From Paenibacillus sp. V4I3 (lineage in GTDB: Bacteria > Bacillota > Bacilli > Paenibacillales > NBRC-103111): a DNA stretch of 64,000 nucleotides. The DNA lies in the NCBI RefSeq assembly GCF_030817215.1, contig NZ_JAUSZA010000001.1:2144501-2208500 (forward strand), read 5' to 3'. Below, piece after piece: positions 9,526 through 18,243 of this stretch. Both the position numbers and the translations under genes were made by a program. The notes under the pieces are model-generated. The model had not been told where the DNA came from. It searched no databases and was given only the letters and a program-made list of their open reading frames with translations. The first letter of the stretch is position 1, and every line of letters begins with the position of its first letter.

Positions 9526-10338
9526 TTGCTTAAACCAATCAACCGAAGCCGAGCAAGAATATTTCTTGGTAAAAAAGTGTATCGACTTAAAAGGTATCTT
9601 CAATGGTATTTGGATGGGAAGACCTATGCCAAAGCGAAGCAAGCGGAGCCTCTCCCTTATCTCCTATTTTCACATAAAACCCCACTCCTTAGACAGCTGA
9701 AGGATGTAGATATGTGGCTTCAGCACAATAAAGTGATTAATCTAAGGATAGCAGCCAAGCAGTTAAACGGTGTCATTGTGAAGCCAGGTGAAACATTCTC
9801 CTATTGGCGGTTAATTGGCAGCACGACCAGGCGTAAAGGTTATCTGGACGGTATGGTGCTTTTTCATGGGCAGGTACAGGCAGGTGTCGGAGGTGGGTTA
9901 TGCCAGCTTTCGAATTTAATCTACTGGATGACACTGCATACGCCACTTACCGTAACGGAAAGGTATCGCCACAGCTATGACGTATTTCCGGATACGGGAA
10001 GAAGTCAGCCTTTTGGAAGTGGAGCAACTTGTTTCTACAATTATTTAGACTTGCAAATTCTTAATGAGACAACAGAGGAATTCCAACTCGTTATCCGGGT
10101 CACGGATACTCATTTGGTTGGGGAGTGGCGTGCTGTTAGGCCAGCCATGCATACCTATGAAATTTATGAGAACAAACATTGGATTACGCGCGAATACTGG
10201 GGCGGCTATGTTCGTCACAATGAGATACATCGCAGAGTGCTGAACTTGGAAGGTGAAATCGTTGGTGATGAATGGGTGACTGAGAATCATGCCATCATGA
10301 TGTATGAGCCCTTGTTAGAAGCGGGGGTGAATTACTAA
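9526..10338 (+). CDS. VanW family protein
   Basis: 270 residues. The core VKPGETFSYWRLIGSTTRRK followed by GVGGGLCQLSNLIYW is the VanW signature, a family first seen in VanB glycopeptide-resistance clusters whose biochemical role is unknown. No signal peptide is evident, so this is the short, probably cytoplasmic form. The start chosen is TTG at 9526, placed six bases after GAAGGAGGC; the frame is open further upstream but through the preceding terminator. It sits between leuA and leuB with no obvious tie to leucine synthesis. Confidence 0.85.
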   Translation: MLKPINRSRARIFLGKKVYRLKRYLQWYLDGKTYAKAKQAEPLPYLLFSHKTPLLRQLKDVDMWLQHNKVINLRIAAKQLNGVIVKPGETFSYWRLIGSTTRRKGYLDGMVLFHGQVQAGVGGGLCQLSNLIYWMTLHTPLTVTERYRHSYDVFPDTGRSQPFGSGATCFYNYLDLQILNETTEEFQLVIRVTDTHLVGEWRAVRPAMHTYEIYENKHWITREYWGGYVRHNEIHRRVLNLEGEIVGDEWVTENHAIMMYEPLLEAGVNY

Positions 10339-10504
10339 TATGCAAGTGAGGGATTCTATTTTCTCGATTATAGGTGATACCTATAAATACGATAGCTTTT
10401 ATATCTAAAGAAGAGGGGCTACTTATGATACAATGTTAGCAGTATATAACGATAGTAAATGCTTTCAATAGCAGGTTTACTAATCTAAGGAGTGAATGGC
10501 AGTC

Positions 10505-11584
10505 ATGGCAGATGTGAAGAAAATCGCTGTAATCGCTGGAGACGGAATTGGTCCAGAAGTCGTTGCAGAAGCGGAAAAAGTATTAAAACGTACCGAAGAA
10601 TTGTTCGGTTATCAATTTGAAACAGAGCATGCCTTGTTCGGCGGTATTGCGATTGATGAGAAAGGCACGCCACTTCCGGAAGAAACGTTGAAAGTTTGCC
10701 AATCGGCAGACGCAGTACTTCTAGGAGCTGTTGGCGGACCGAAATGGGATAACAACTCCAAAGAGCTTCGTCCTGAAACGGGCCTGCTCGGCATTCGTAA
10801 AGCGCTTGGACTGTTCTCGAACATTCGTCCAGCTTTCATCTTTGACTGCTTGAAAGAAGCTTCCACGTTGAAGCCTGAAGTGCTGGAAGGAACGGATTTG
10901 ATCGTAGTTCGTGAATTGACTGGCGGGATCTACTTCGGTGAGAAATTCCGTCGTGAAACAGCTAATGGTCAAGAAGCTGTCGATACTTGTGCTTATAATG
11001 TTACTGAAATCGAGCGTATTGCTCGTCAAGCGTTTGAAATCGCACAAACGCGTCGCAAGAAGCTTGCTTCTGTAGACAAAGCGAACGTTCTGGAAACTTC
11101 CCGTCTATGGCGCGAAACCGTGAACCGCATTGCGGTTGATTATCCGGATGTTGAGCTAGAGCACGTGCTTGTTGATAACTGTGCGATGCAATTGCTGCGC
11201 CGCCCGTCCAGCTTCGATGTCATCGTGACTGAAAACATGTTCGGCGACATTCTGAGTGATGAAGCAGCCATGTTGACAGGTTCCATCGGTATGTTGGCAT
11301 CCGCTTCTCTTGGCGAAGGCAGCTTCGGCTTGTACGAGCCGGTACATGGCTCCGCTCCGGATATTGCAGGTCAAGGTATCTCCAATCCAATCGCAACAAT
11401 CCTTTCCGTTGCTTTGATGTTCCGTTTGACATTCGGTTACCACGAAGCAGCGGATTCCATCGAGCGTGCGGTGAAAGAAGTGCTGGATGCGGGTCACCGT
11501 ACAGGCGACATCGCTGTTGACAAGAGCAAAGCTATCGGTACTCTTGCAATGGGCCAACTGATCGTAGACGCTATGCGTAAATAA
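10505..11584 (+). CDS. leuB: 3-isopropylmalate dehydrogenase
   Basis: 359 residues from ATG 10505; ATG 10496 is also possible (AAGGAG at 10487-10492 is 3 or 12 bases away respectively). It oxidises and decarboxylates 3-isopropylmalate to 2-oxoisocaproate with NAD. Signatures: [11 protein letters not shown] at the N-terminus, [11 protein letters not shown], and [20 protein letters not shown] carrying the metal aspartates. The partner isomerase genes leuC and leuD are not in the window. A terminator follows immediately. Confidence 0.96.
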   Translation: MADVKKIAVIAGDGIGPEVVAEAEKVLKRTEELFGYQFETEHALFGGIAIDEKGTPLPEETLKVCQSADAVLLGAVGGPKWDNNSKELRPETGLLGIRKALGLFSNIRPAFIFDCLKEASTLKPEVLEGTDLIVVRELTGGIYFGEKFRRETANGQEAVDTCAYNVTEIERIARQAFEIAQTRRKKLASVDKANVLETSRLWRETVNRIAVDYPDVELEHVLVDNCAMQLLRRPSSFDVIVTENMFGDILSDEAAMLTGSIGMLASASLGEGSFGLYEPVHGSAPDIAGQGISNPIATILSVALMFRLTFGYHEAADSIERAVKEVLDAGHRTGDIAVDKSKAIGTLAMGQLIVDAMRK

Positions 11585-11588
11585 TAAA

Positions 11589-11638
11589 AAAAGCTTGCCA
11601 GACGAGGCCGTAGAGGCTTCGGAGGGCGAGCTTTTTTT
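11589..11638. terminator. Bidirectional terminator between leuB and the DUF2935 gene
   Basis: AAAGCTTGCC with GGCGAGCTTT, flanked by A-run on the left and T-run on the right, so it can serve both converging genes. Confidence 0.85.
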
Positions 11639-11677
11639 GTAGAAATGAAGAAATAATAAGGCAAACATTTGGTGAGT

Positions 11678-12490
11678 CTAGTTTGCAGCTTTTTTTCTTG
11701 TTAGGCTTGCTTCAAACATATCAATGATAAATAGGAATCGTTCTGCCTCACGAAACACATGGTCAGCAAGTAAAGGATGAATGATACTTTTTATACGACA
11801 AGCTTCGATTAATTCCCTTGCTGTTTTTTTGAAATCTCGGAGAGAAACAACAGAAACCCGATTCTGATCAAGGAATTGGTCGAGAAGCGGCTCCGTTTGG
11901 GATTGAGGACGCATTCCGCTTAAATCAATGGCTTGAAAGAGCAGTTGGTCAAAATCTTGACTAAAGTTTCGAGCTTGTTCAACTAGTTGTCGTTCGGACG
12001 GATCAAGGAGATGTCCGATGAACTTCGCATGGTCAGCCATTATTCTCAAAAAGAAAACATTTTCATCAATGATCGCATCGGGCAGAGGTTCTAATCGACC
12101 AGCATTCAATTCCTCTAAGCGATTTCTAAAATAATTGGCCTCTCTGCTGATATGATCAACTAATAAAGGGAAATTGTTACCGCCTGGAAGTTTACATTGG
12201 ATGATGAGACCCAAAACTCTTCTTTTAAAAGCCCATATATGGGTTGCGGCTAAGTGTACTTCCATGTTAAAGCGTTTGATTTGTTCAGGATCAGTTAACT
12301 CGTTAAATGAATGGGATTTGCCTTCTATTTGTTCAAAAGTATGATAAAAATGATCGGCTTCTTGGATTAATTGCGTATCCTCACACCGAAATCCCAGCTT
12401 CAGAAATAAAGAATGCTCTTTCATAATTCGTGACCAGAATCGTATCTCATCCAATGAACGACTAACGAACTCATTTGACAATTCCGACAC
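11678..12490 (-). CDS. DUF2935 protein, tandem four-helix (hemerythrin-like) domains
   Basis: 270 residues, built of two similar all-helical halves of about 130 residues. Each contains an E-I-R-F/F-F-L-R-I-M...H pattern: EIRFWSRIMKEHSLFL near residue 15 and ENVFFLRIMADHAKFIGHLL near residue 145. Conserved Glu and His at these places are consistent with a metal-binding helical bundle, as reported structurally for a DUF2935 protein of B. cereus. Function is unknown. It is monocistronic and convergent with leuB. Confidence 0.8.
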   Translation of the reverse strand: MSELSNEFVSRSLDEIRFWSRIMKEHSLFLKLGFRCEDTQLIQEADHFYHTFEQIEGKSHSFNELTDPEQIKRFNMEVHLAATHIWAFKRRVLGLIIQCKLPGGNNFPLLVDHISREANYFRNRLEELNAGRLEPLPDAIIDENVFFLRIMADHAKFIGHLLDPSERQLVEQARNFSQDFDQLLFQAIDLSGMRPQSQTEPLLDQFLDQNRVSVVSLRDFKKTARELIEACRIKSIIHPLLADHVFREAERFLFIIDMFEASLTRKKAAN

Positions 12491-12676
12491 TCTCCTCCAG
12501 AAGTAGTCTAATACCCTATGTATAATCTTCGTGGGAGGAGCTTATGCAGATGTTGTGAAAAAAGGACAACGAATGACTTTAATAGTTCCGCATAATTTTT
12601 GGTTAGGGAAGGAGCAGGGCATCCAAAAACGTACTTAGGGAAGCGAAATCGTTCATGTACATCAGGACTTCATATA

Positions 12677-12691
12677 TTATAATAATTATTA
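12677..12691. promoter_or_regulatory. PerR box upstream of the peroxiredoxin gene
   Basis: TTATAATAATTATTA matches the 7-1-7 PerR consensus TTATAAT-N-ATTATAA at 13 of 14 defined positions. It ends 20 bases before the -35 element. PerR would repress under iron/manganese and release on peroxide stress. Confidence 0.75.
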
Positions 12692-12711
12692 TGTAGTATC
12701 TGATCTAATTA

Positions 12712-12740
12712 TTGACTTTCATCTAGTCGGATGTTACCAT
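12712..12740 (+). promoter_or_regulatory. Extended -10 promoter of the peroxiredoxin gene
   Basis: TTGACT (12712-12717), 17-base spacer, TACCAT (12735-12740) with an upstream TG dinucleotide (12732-12733) making an extended -10. Confidence 0.55.
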
Positions 12741-12779
12741 TTTATACGAATAAGATAGATTTGAGGAGGAATCATACCC

Positions 12780-13328
12780 ATGGCAGAGCGTTTAGTTGGT
12801 AAACAAGCTCCAGATTTTACAATGGAGACCGCTACAGGTGACGGTAAAGAATTTGGTAAAGTTTCTTTGTCTGATTACAAAGGAAAATGGTTAGTATTAT
12901 TCTTCTACCCATTGGACTTCACATTCGTTTGTCCAACAGAAATCACAGCACTTAGTCATGCAGCTGCTCAATTCAAAGAATTGGACACTGAGATCCTTGG
13001 TGTTTCCATCGACAGCATCCACACGCACAAAGCTTGGATCAATACGCCAATCAACGATAATGGTCTTGGCAAATTGGAATTCCCACTTGCTGCTGACATC
13101 ACGAAATCCGTAGCTCGTGACTACGGCGTTCTGATCGAAGAAGAAGGTATCGCGCTTCGCGGTCTGTTCATCATCGATCCAGAAGGCGAATTGAAATACG
13201 AAGTTGTTAACCACAACGACGTAGGCCGCAGCGTAGAAGAAACGCTTCGTGTGCTTCAAGCGCTTCAATCCGGCGGATTGTGCCCAATGAACTGGAAACC
13301 AGGCGACAAAAATCTGGTTGTAAAATAA
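12780..13328 (+). CDS. 2-Cys peroxiredoxin (AhpC/TSA family)
   Basis: 182 residues. It reduces hydrogen peroxide, organic peroxides and peroxynitrite. The peroxidatic cysteine is C51 in FYPLDFTFVCPTEI, and the resolving cysteine is C168 in GGLCPMNWKPG, so it is a typical homodimeric 2-Cys enzyme. The reductant would be thioredoxin, or AhpF if encoded elsewhere; no ahpF is adjacent. The start has GAGGAGGAAT upstream. A PerR box and promoter precede it and a terminator follows. Confidence 0.96.
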   Translation: MAERLVGKQAPDFTMETATGDGKEFGKVSLSDYKGKWLVLFFYPLDFTFVCPTEITALSHAAAQFKELDTEILGVSIDSIHTHKAWINTPINDNGLGKLEFPLAADITKSVARDYGVLIEEEGIALRGLFIIDPEGELKYEVVNHNDVGRSVEETLRVLQALQSGGLCPMNWKPGDKNLVVK

Positions 13329-13344
13329 GCTTTTGAATACATAG

Positions 13345-13391
13345 AGAAGCTCCTCTGGTTGGCATGCGAATGCGAGCAGGGGAGCTTTTCT
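13345..13391 (+). terminator. Terminator after the peroxiredoxin gene
   Basis: GAAGCTCCTCT pairs with AGGGGAGCTTTTC; the T-run is short (TTTTCTTC), so read-through into the next gene is possible. Confidence 0.65.
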
Positions 13392-13409
13392 TCATGAAGG
13401 AGAGCAGAT

Positions 13410-13799
13410 ATGACTGTTTCCACGAATTTGAAATATACAAGAGATCACTACTGGATTCGGCTGGACGGGGAAAAAGCTATTGTCGGATTAACGGAGTACG
13501 GCATTAGCGAGCTGGGTATGATTGTTTTTATGGAGCTCCCAGATCAGGATACTCATGTGAGAAAAGGGGAATTCATTGGCTCTGTTGAGACTGCGGCGGA
13601 TGACGAACACGATCTGCTAGCCCCTTTATCCGGTAAAATAACATCAGTCAATCGGCTGCTGGAAAGAGCGGTGATGCTGGTTCAGGAATCCCCTTATGAT
13701 AAGGGCTGGCTATTTACGATTCAGTTGAGTCAAGATTCTGAGCTGGAGCAGCTATTGGAAGAGGATACTTATGTACAGGAGTTTTCGCTGGAAGACTGA
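13410..13799 (+). CDS. GcvH-like protein without the lipoyl-lysine
   Basis: 129 residues, same length and fold pattern as glycine cleavage H protein: KYTRDHYWIRL, VGLTEYGISELGMIVFMELP, then GSVETAADDEHDLLAPLSGK. In true H protein (here at 58195) the corresponding hairpin is GSVESVKTVSDIFSPVSGK with lipoylated K65. This paralogue has Ala at the aligned position and one extra residue in the turn, so it cannot be lipoylated in the normal way. It therefore cannot shuttle aminomethyl groups and must have another role, or be a relic under relaxed selection. Clear ribosome site (GAAGGAGAG); own terminator. It follows the peroxiredoxin by 81 bases, perhaps partly co-transcribed. Confidence 0.8.
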   Translation: MTVSTNLKYTRDHYWIRLDGEKAIVGLTEYGISELGMIVFMELPDQDTHVRKGEFIGSVETAADDEHDLLAPLSGKITSVNRLLERAVMLVQESPYDKGWLFTIQLSQDSELEQLLEEDTYVQEFSLED

Positions 13800-13803
13800 A
13801 AAA

Positions 13804-13847
13804 GAAGGACGTAAGCCTCACTGAAGTGAGTTCTTACGTCCTTTTTT
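13804..13847 (+). terminator. Terminator after the GcvH-like gene
   Basis: AAGGACGTAAG...CTTACGTCCTT stem with CCTCAC/GTGAGT extension and a run of six T residues. Confidence 0.9.
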
Positions 13848-13972
13848 CAATCGCTGAAAAGGTAGACGCTTCCATAAAAATTTTTGGTATGATGATAGGT
13901 GATAGAACTATGAACTGTCCAACAGGGAGGAAATGTGAAAAAACCAACAAAGCTGCCCAAATTGTACGTTAA

Positions 13973-14009
13973 GCGGCAGTTCCGGACTTTACGCGTCCGG
14001 AACTGCCGC
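13973..14009. terminator. Perfect 15-bp hairpin at the 3' end of the tetR gene
   Basis: GCGGCAGTTCCGGAC (13973-13987) and GTCCGGAACTGCCGC (13995-14009) with a 7-base loop. It is probably the terminator of the leftward regulator gene, though the T-runs on both sides are poor. Confidence 0.6.
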
Positions 14010-14024
14010 ATTTGTATTCAATAT

Positions 14025-14741
14025 CTAGTGTTGGCCGCTTGCAAGCTTATCAACGAAACCAGCAAGCAGCACATCCAACCCGAACGAAAACTCATCCTCC
14101 CAGTTCACAGAAGTCGTATAAGCGGCTAGGCGGATAAAGTGGGGATATCGCTCCTTGGGTAATGCCTCAATCTCTTTGTATCTTGTCTCCGATTCTTCCT
14201 GGTTTTCCTCCGAAAACTTCGCGCGATCCCTCAATCGGCATTCTTCTTCGACAAAGCCGTAGATGAAGTTCTTGAGCATGGCTGCAAGCCACGGCACTTG
14301 GACATCCTTAAATCCAGCTTCGACGAGCGCCCGAAACAGAAATTCGATATGTGCCAAACGGTTGGGGCTTGCCGCATGCGTCGCGTTCATGATGTGCACG
14401 GCGTCTGGGTATTGCAGCAGACTTAGGCGGAAGCTCATCGACCACAGGCGCAGCTGCATTTTCCAATCCAAAGCGGTATCGGGAAAATCAATCTTGGTGC
14501 TGATCTCTTCTGCCAAGAGATGAAGCAGCTGTTCTTTGTCCTTCACATGGTAGTACAAAGATGAGGCTTTCACGCCTAGTGAGTCGGCGATTTTGCGCAT
14601 GCTGATGCCATCCAAGCCCTCGACTTTAAGCAGTTTCAGCATGATCCCGACAATGCGGGCACGATCGAGAGGCGTGTGAAGCGGCTCACTCCGATTCGTG
14701 TCCTCATCTGTCGTTAAGGGATGAATTCGTCTTCTTGCCAT
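14025..14741 (-). CDS. TetR family transcriptional regulator (TetR_C type)
   Basis: 238 residues. The N-terminal HTH (residues about 25-75: LDRARIVGIMLKLLKVEG, then ISMRKIADSLGVKASSLYYH) is followed by a helical ligand-binding domain resembling the tetracycline-repressor C-terminal type. It is divergent from the gene at 14855; the 113-base gap holds an inverted repeat that is the likely shared operator. The inducer is unknown. Confidence 0.85.
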   Translation of the reverse strand: MARRRIHPLTTDEDTNRSEPLHTPLDRARIVGIMLKLLKVEGLDGISMRKIADSLGVKASSLYYHVKDKEQLLHLLAEEISTKIDFPDTALDWKMQLRLWSMSFRLSLLQYPDAVHIMNATHAASPNRLAHIEFLFRALVEAGFKDVQVPWLAAMLKNFIYGFVEEECRLRDRAKFSEENQEESETRYKEIEALPKERYPHFIRLAAYTTSVNWEDEFSFGLDVLLAGFVDKLASGQH

Positions 14742-14787
14742 GTCAGATCACCTTCCATTTTATCTCTTGACAAGTATAGCACAACAG

Positions 14788-14833
14788 TTTAATCTAACGG
14801 TATTATATTGTTATTTATCACTGTTAGATTAAA
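14788..14833. promoter_or_regulatory. Operator-like inverted repeat between tetR and the 14855 gene
   Basis: TTTAATCTAACGG (14788-14800) and CTGTTAGATTAAA (14821-14833) are inverted copies with one mismatch and 20 bases between. The left arm overlaps a possible -10 (TAATCT, 14790) of a promoter whose -35 is TTGACA (14767-14772), 17 bases away, reading toward the 14855 gene. Repression by the divergent TetR is inferred. Confidence 0.65.
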
Positions 14834-14854
14834 TGATAAGAGGAGCGTATAAAC

Positions 14855-15535
14855 ATGCAAACGACCACTATTGAATCCATTGCCCGTACCGCCGGGGATA
14901 TTTTATCCCATGCGTGGAAAGCAGTCTACGACGAGGAGAAGGATGAACTGACCGAGATGTTCAAGAAGTTCGGCGATCGCGCCTATGGCGCGTGGATTCA
15001 ACAATTTATGGCGCCGGTTGCAGAGCGGCTTACCGCTGATGGTTTCATCATCAGGGGCGGATTTAACTTAAAGGATTCCATTGAGAACTGGGGACCGCCT
15101 GAAGAACGGGAACGCTGCGTTTGGTATGTCGTAAAGACAGCGGAAGGTGAAGAGGTGGGTACGTTGGTGCTGCAGGTCTATCATTCGCACCGCTCGTTCT
15201 TCATGCCAAGAGCACCGCGACTGCTGGCACTTGAAGTTACGGATCGGGAAGCCATTATCGCCGCACTCTCGGATGCTTCAACCCGAATCCGCTGGGATTT
15301 AAGGGAGGAACGAATGCCTCAGCCGCAATTACAATCCTTCCCAAGTCAGCGGTTCGAGTACGCGACAGATACTTCAATCGGAGATGGACTAAAGCCTGCA
15401 GCAGACGGTCAGCTATACAGCTGGAATTTGGACGATGCGCTGGGCCATTGGGGGCGGTATGGATGGGAACTTGTATTCGTCGTTCCAGCTGGAGGCAAAG
15501 TGATTGCGTACTTCAAACGCCCGCTGAATGACTAA
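14855..15535 (+). CDS. Uncharacterised protein under TetR control (perhaps DUF6022)
   Basis: 226 residues, soluble, no signal peptide, Trp-rich. Two parts are visible: an alpha/beta N-terminal part (to about 140, with GFNLKDSIENWGPPEERERC and VYHSHRSFFMPRAPRL) and a C-terminal tail (LGHWGRYGWELVFVVPAGGK, then VIAYFKRP) resembling the short DUF4177-type fold. I recall a DUF6022 family of this kind in Paenibacillus but could not check it. Good ribosome site AAGAGGAG. Its divergent TetR and the shared palindrome suggest that an effector-inducible response is its job; substrate unknown. Confidence 0.65.
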   Translation: MQTTTIESIARTAGDILSHAWKAVYDEEKDELTEMFKKFGDRAYGAWIQQFMAPVAERLTADGFIIRGGFNLKDSIENWGPPEERERCVWYVVKTAEGEEVGTLVLQVYHSHRSFFMPRAPRLLALEVTDREAIIAALSDASTRIRWDLREERMPQPQLQSFPSQRFEYATDTSIGDGLKPAADGQLYSWNLDDALGHWGRYGWELVFVVPAGGKVIAYFKRPLND

Positions 15536-15553
15536 GGGCTCTGTACACAACTT

Positions 15554-16210
15554 CTATGATTTCCGCAAAATAATAGGCATCTGTTTGATTCCAAACATCA
15601 CCCAACTGTCGATCCTCTCCAACACATGGGAGCGATCGAGGTGGAACTCTGGGAATCGATGAAGCAGCGTTTGAATAGCAATTTTACTTTCCAAACGAGC
15701 TAATTGCGCTCCTAAGCAGAAGTGAATTCCGTGACCAAAAGCAAGATGGGGATTGGGATTCCGGTGGATGTCGAAGATGTCCGGGCGCTCGAATATGTCT
15801 TCGTCATGATTGGCCGAGCCAATCCAGATGTTGACCATTTGTCCGGGAGTTAGAGTTTGCCCGCGTAGAACCGTTGTCTTTTTTACGGTTCAAATCATCG
15901 TTTGAACAGGTGAACAATAACGAAGAACTTCCTCAAGAGCCTGTGGAACCAAGGAGCGATCCGCTAAAAGCTGCTCTTTGACATCTGGATGGCTATCGAT
16001 GAGGAGCAGTGCCGAGGCAATTAGGTTCGTTGTGGTTTCATTTCCTGCAACAAGCAGCAGGATGCAGAAGCCGATCACTTCCAGATCGCTTAATTGTTCA
16101 CCATCTGCCTTCGCGCGGAGAAGACGACTAATCAGATCATCCTGCGGTTCAAGCCGTCTCTGATCCGCTATAGAGGTAAAATAGACACTCATCTCTCTGT
16201 TCTCAAAATG
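15554..16210 (-). pseudogene. Cytochrome P450 remnant: N-terminal half lost and in-frame TGA
   Basis: One leftward frame encodes the I-helix region (LLLVAGNETTTNLIASALLL), the ExxR helix (EEVLRYCSPVQTMI), and the heme loop FGHGIHFCLGAQLARLE with the axial Cys. The frame is interrupted by TGA after the PVQTMI segment; the residue there is usually Arg (CGA to TGA is a single change), and the same frame continues with TVKKTTVLRG and the rest. The first about 200 residues of a P450 are missing: homology begins near MSVYFTSIADQRR at 16192 and upstream lies only the terminator of the GH15 gene. It is a non-functional relic. Confidence 0.88.
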
Positions 16211-16213
16211 AAA

Positions 16214-16261
16214 TGAAAAAAACCTCCCGGAATGAACAAGTGTTCAAATCCATGGGAGGTT
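16214..16261 (-). terminator. Terminator of the GH15 gene
   Basis: AACCTCCC and GGGAGGTT arms with an inner TGAACA/TGTTCA pairing, followed on the minus strand by seven T residues. Confidence 0.88.
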
Positions 16262-16281
16262 AAAATACGTTAAAGCTTTTT

Positions 16282-18243
16282 TCACTTGGTAAGCTGTTTA
16301 TATTTGTTCAAGTACTTCACGACGGTCAGCACATAAGTGGCGTGCGACCAAGTAAGTGGAGCAACGGATACCGGTTCACCTGTGAAAGGATCTAATTGTT
16401 CCGATAGAACGCCGCTTTCCATTGCGTGTTTGACGACCCATTCAAGCGTTTGGCGCGGTGCTTCGAGATCCGCCAGTGTCTTGGCATACTCGATTTCCCA
16501 TTCGGCTATCCACAATGTACAGATGATCCAAGGATTACCTGGCACGTTCTCAATATCCGTGGAGCGTTGGAAGTAATAGTCGTGATGATAACGAGCGGAA
16601 CCTCCAACTTCGGTTTTGATCATGAGTCCAGCTTTGTTGGCTTTCATCGTGCTCACCACACGATCATCGTCAGCAGGCAGAACGCCGAATTCAAAGATAC
16701 CGTAAACGGAGCTTTCGAGCGTCATATCTTTCACCCATTCGCCATCTTCCATGTACAAGCCGCGAACGAATCTTTGTTCTCCCTCGTCCCACAGATGCTT
16801 GAGGATACCGGATTTGATTTTCTCCGCTGTATGCTTGTAACGATTGCTTCGCTCTTCATCCCCGAACAGGTTGCTGAAGTTGGAAGCGGCAATAAGTCCG
16901 CCATAAACCGCTGAAGCTGTAAACGTAAATATACCGTAACGTTCTTCCCACAGATCATAACTTGGCTTCGGCAGGTTCAATTCCTGATCAATGTAAGTGG
17001 ACATGAATCTGGCCGCTCTGCGAATGAGATTGCGATAGAGGGATTGGGCGAATTCGAGGCTTCCATTTTTCTGGAAATCCTGCCAAAGGGCGTATAACAC
17101 AAGGGCAGTCTCATCTTCTTGAATAGGAAGCTGTACCCGTCCGGAATGAATGTATGGATGCCAACTGGAGCCTACGGTGCCGTCCGGATTGTATTTATGA
17201 TGCAAGTAACCTTCGGGTGACAGCACATTCGCACAGAAGTTAAAGAAAGGAATAATCATTCCTTGGTAGCCAGCCATGGACATGGAATAAGCAATTAAAG
17301 CACCGTCTCGAGGCCACATATAACTGTAATGATCGCGGTTGCTTTGCATAATATCGGAATCGTTCGCAGCAATGATCGCGCCGTTTACATCCGTTTGGGT
17401 CCTAACTAGCAGTAGACTTTGTTTGAAAAGTCGTTGGACTTCGAGCGGCAGATCGCCGTAATCGCGCTCAATTTTGTTTGCCCATCTTTGCCAGTACACG
17501 GTTACGCGGTCAAGGAGTTTACTGGGGTGGCTGTCTTTGACATAGGCATCGAGCTTCTTGACTTCCTCCAGCGTTTTGCCAGCACCCATCCAATAATAGA
17601 GCGTTTGGTTAGCATTCGGTGGTACGAAGAGTCGAAAAGAAATGGTACTATCGACAGAGCCTTGAGCAATGGCATTGCCCATCAAATGCCCATCTTCCGC
17701 GTCGCGCCAAGTTCCCTCGGCATTATAAAACCTTTTGACACCTGTAGAGTATTGATAAATGCCATCGGTTCCTGTACTGCCGTTAAACATAAAATATCTG
17801 TCTTTCTTATAATGGAATACCGTATTATTCGCTGGATAGTATGCGGCTGTATCCCCAACTTCTGTCTCATTAATGAGCAAGTCTTGATTGAAGAACATCC
17901 TTATTTCGCGAACGGTACTATTGTGATTCGTAATTTGGATGCGTTTGAGGTAAATATCCTCGCGCTGATGAACCCCGTCATTCATGAGCAGAGTGACACC
18001 AAGACCGGGATGCGTAGCTGTCACTTCGGTGACGAGCGAATCCTCCACATAGGCAAGTTTAAATTGCCATTCAGGGGCATTCAGCCAGGCGAAGGAACCA
18101 TCCACCCATATACCAACACGGCATTGATAACCGCCAATATGGTTAAGCTGGCCTACGAAAGGATAATACAGATCTCGCATGTAGGAATGCTGATCGAGGT
18201 TAATAAGAAATTTTCCGTTTCCGATGACCAGATGTCTAGGCAA
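16282..18243 (-). CDS. Glycoside hydrolase family 15 (glucoamylase-like)
   Basis: 653 residues from TTG 18243, which has GTGGGGA 10 bases upstream; GTG 18252 is the alternative. An N-terminal beta-sandwich (to about 260) precedes an (alpha/alpha)6 barrel. Substrate and catalytic motifs are intact: MWPRDGALIAYSM, the general-acid Glu in DLWEERYGIFTFTAS, and the base Glu in LSEQLDPFTGEPVSVAPLTW. No signal peptide, so it acts in the cytoplasm, releasing glucose from alpha-glucans or related oligosaccharides by inversion. It is the last gene of the leftward alpha-glucan locus, 221 bases after the first GH57-GT4 fusion, and could trim or recycle that pathway's polymer. Confidence 0.88.
   Translation of the reverse strand: MPRHLVIGNGKFLINLDQHSYMRDLYYPFVGQLNHIGGYQCRVGIWVDGSFAWLNAPEWQFKLAYVEDSLVTEVTATHPGLGVTLLMNDGVHQREDIYLKRIQITNHNSTVREIRMFFNQDLLINETEVGDTAAYYPANNTVFHYKKDRYFMFNGSTGTDGIYQYSTGVKRFYNAEGTWRDAEDGHLMGNAIAQGSVDSTISFRLFVPPNANQTLYYWMGAGKTLEEVKKLDAYVKDSHPSKLLDRVTVYWQRWANKIERDYGDLPLEVQRLFKQSLLLVRTQTDVNGAIIAANDSDIMQSNRDHYSYMWPRDGALIAYSMSMAGYQGMIIPFFNFCANVLSPEGYLHHKYNPDGTVGSSWHPYIHSGRVQLPIQEDETALVLYALWQDFQKNGSLEFAQSLYRNLIRRAARFMSTYIDQELNLPKPSYDLWEERYGIFTFTASAVYGGLIAASNFSNLFGDEERSNRYKHTAEKIKSGILKHLWDEGEQRFVRGLYMEDGEWVKDMTLESSVYGIFEFGVLPADDDRVVSTMKANKAGLMIKTEVGGSARYHHDYYFQRSTDIENVPGNPWIICTLWIAEWEIEYAKTLADLEAPRQTLEWVVKHAMESGVLSEQLDPFTGEPVSVAPLTWSHATYVLTVVKYLNKYKQLTK

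Noticed and set aside
10459..10472. Catabolite-responsive element near leuB
   Set aside because: TGAAAGCATTTACT lacks the central CG of the cre consensus.
13935..14129. 64-residue frame starting GTG after GGGAGG
   Set aside because: It runs through the perfect hairpin and into the converging tetR gene; a tiny leader peptide cannot be fully excluded but no supporting feature was found.
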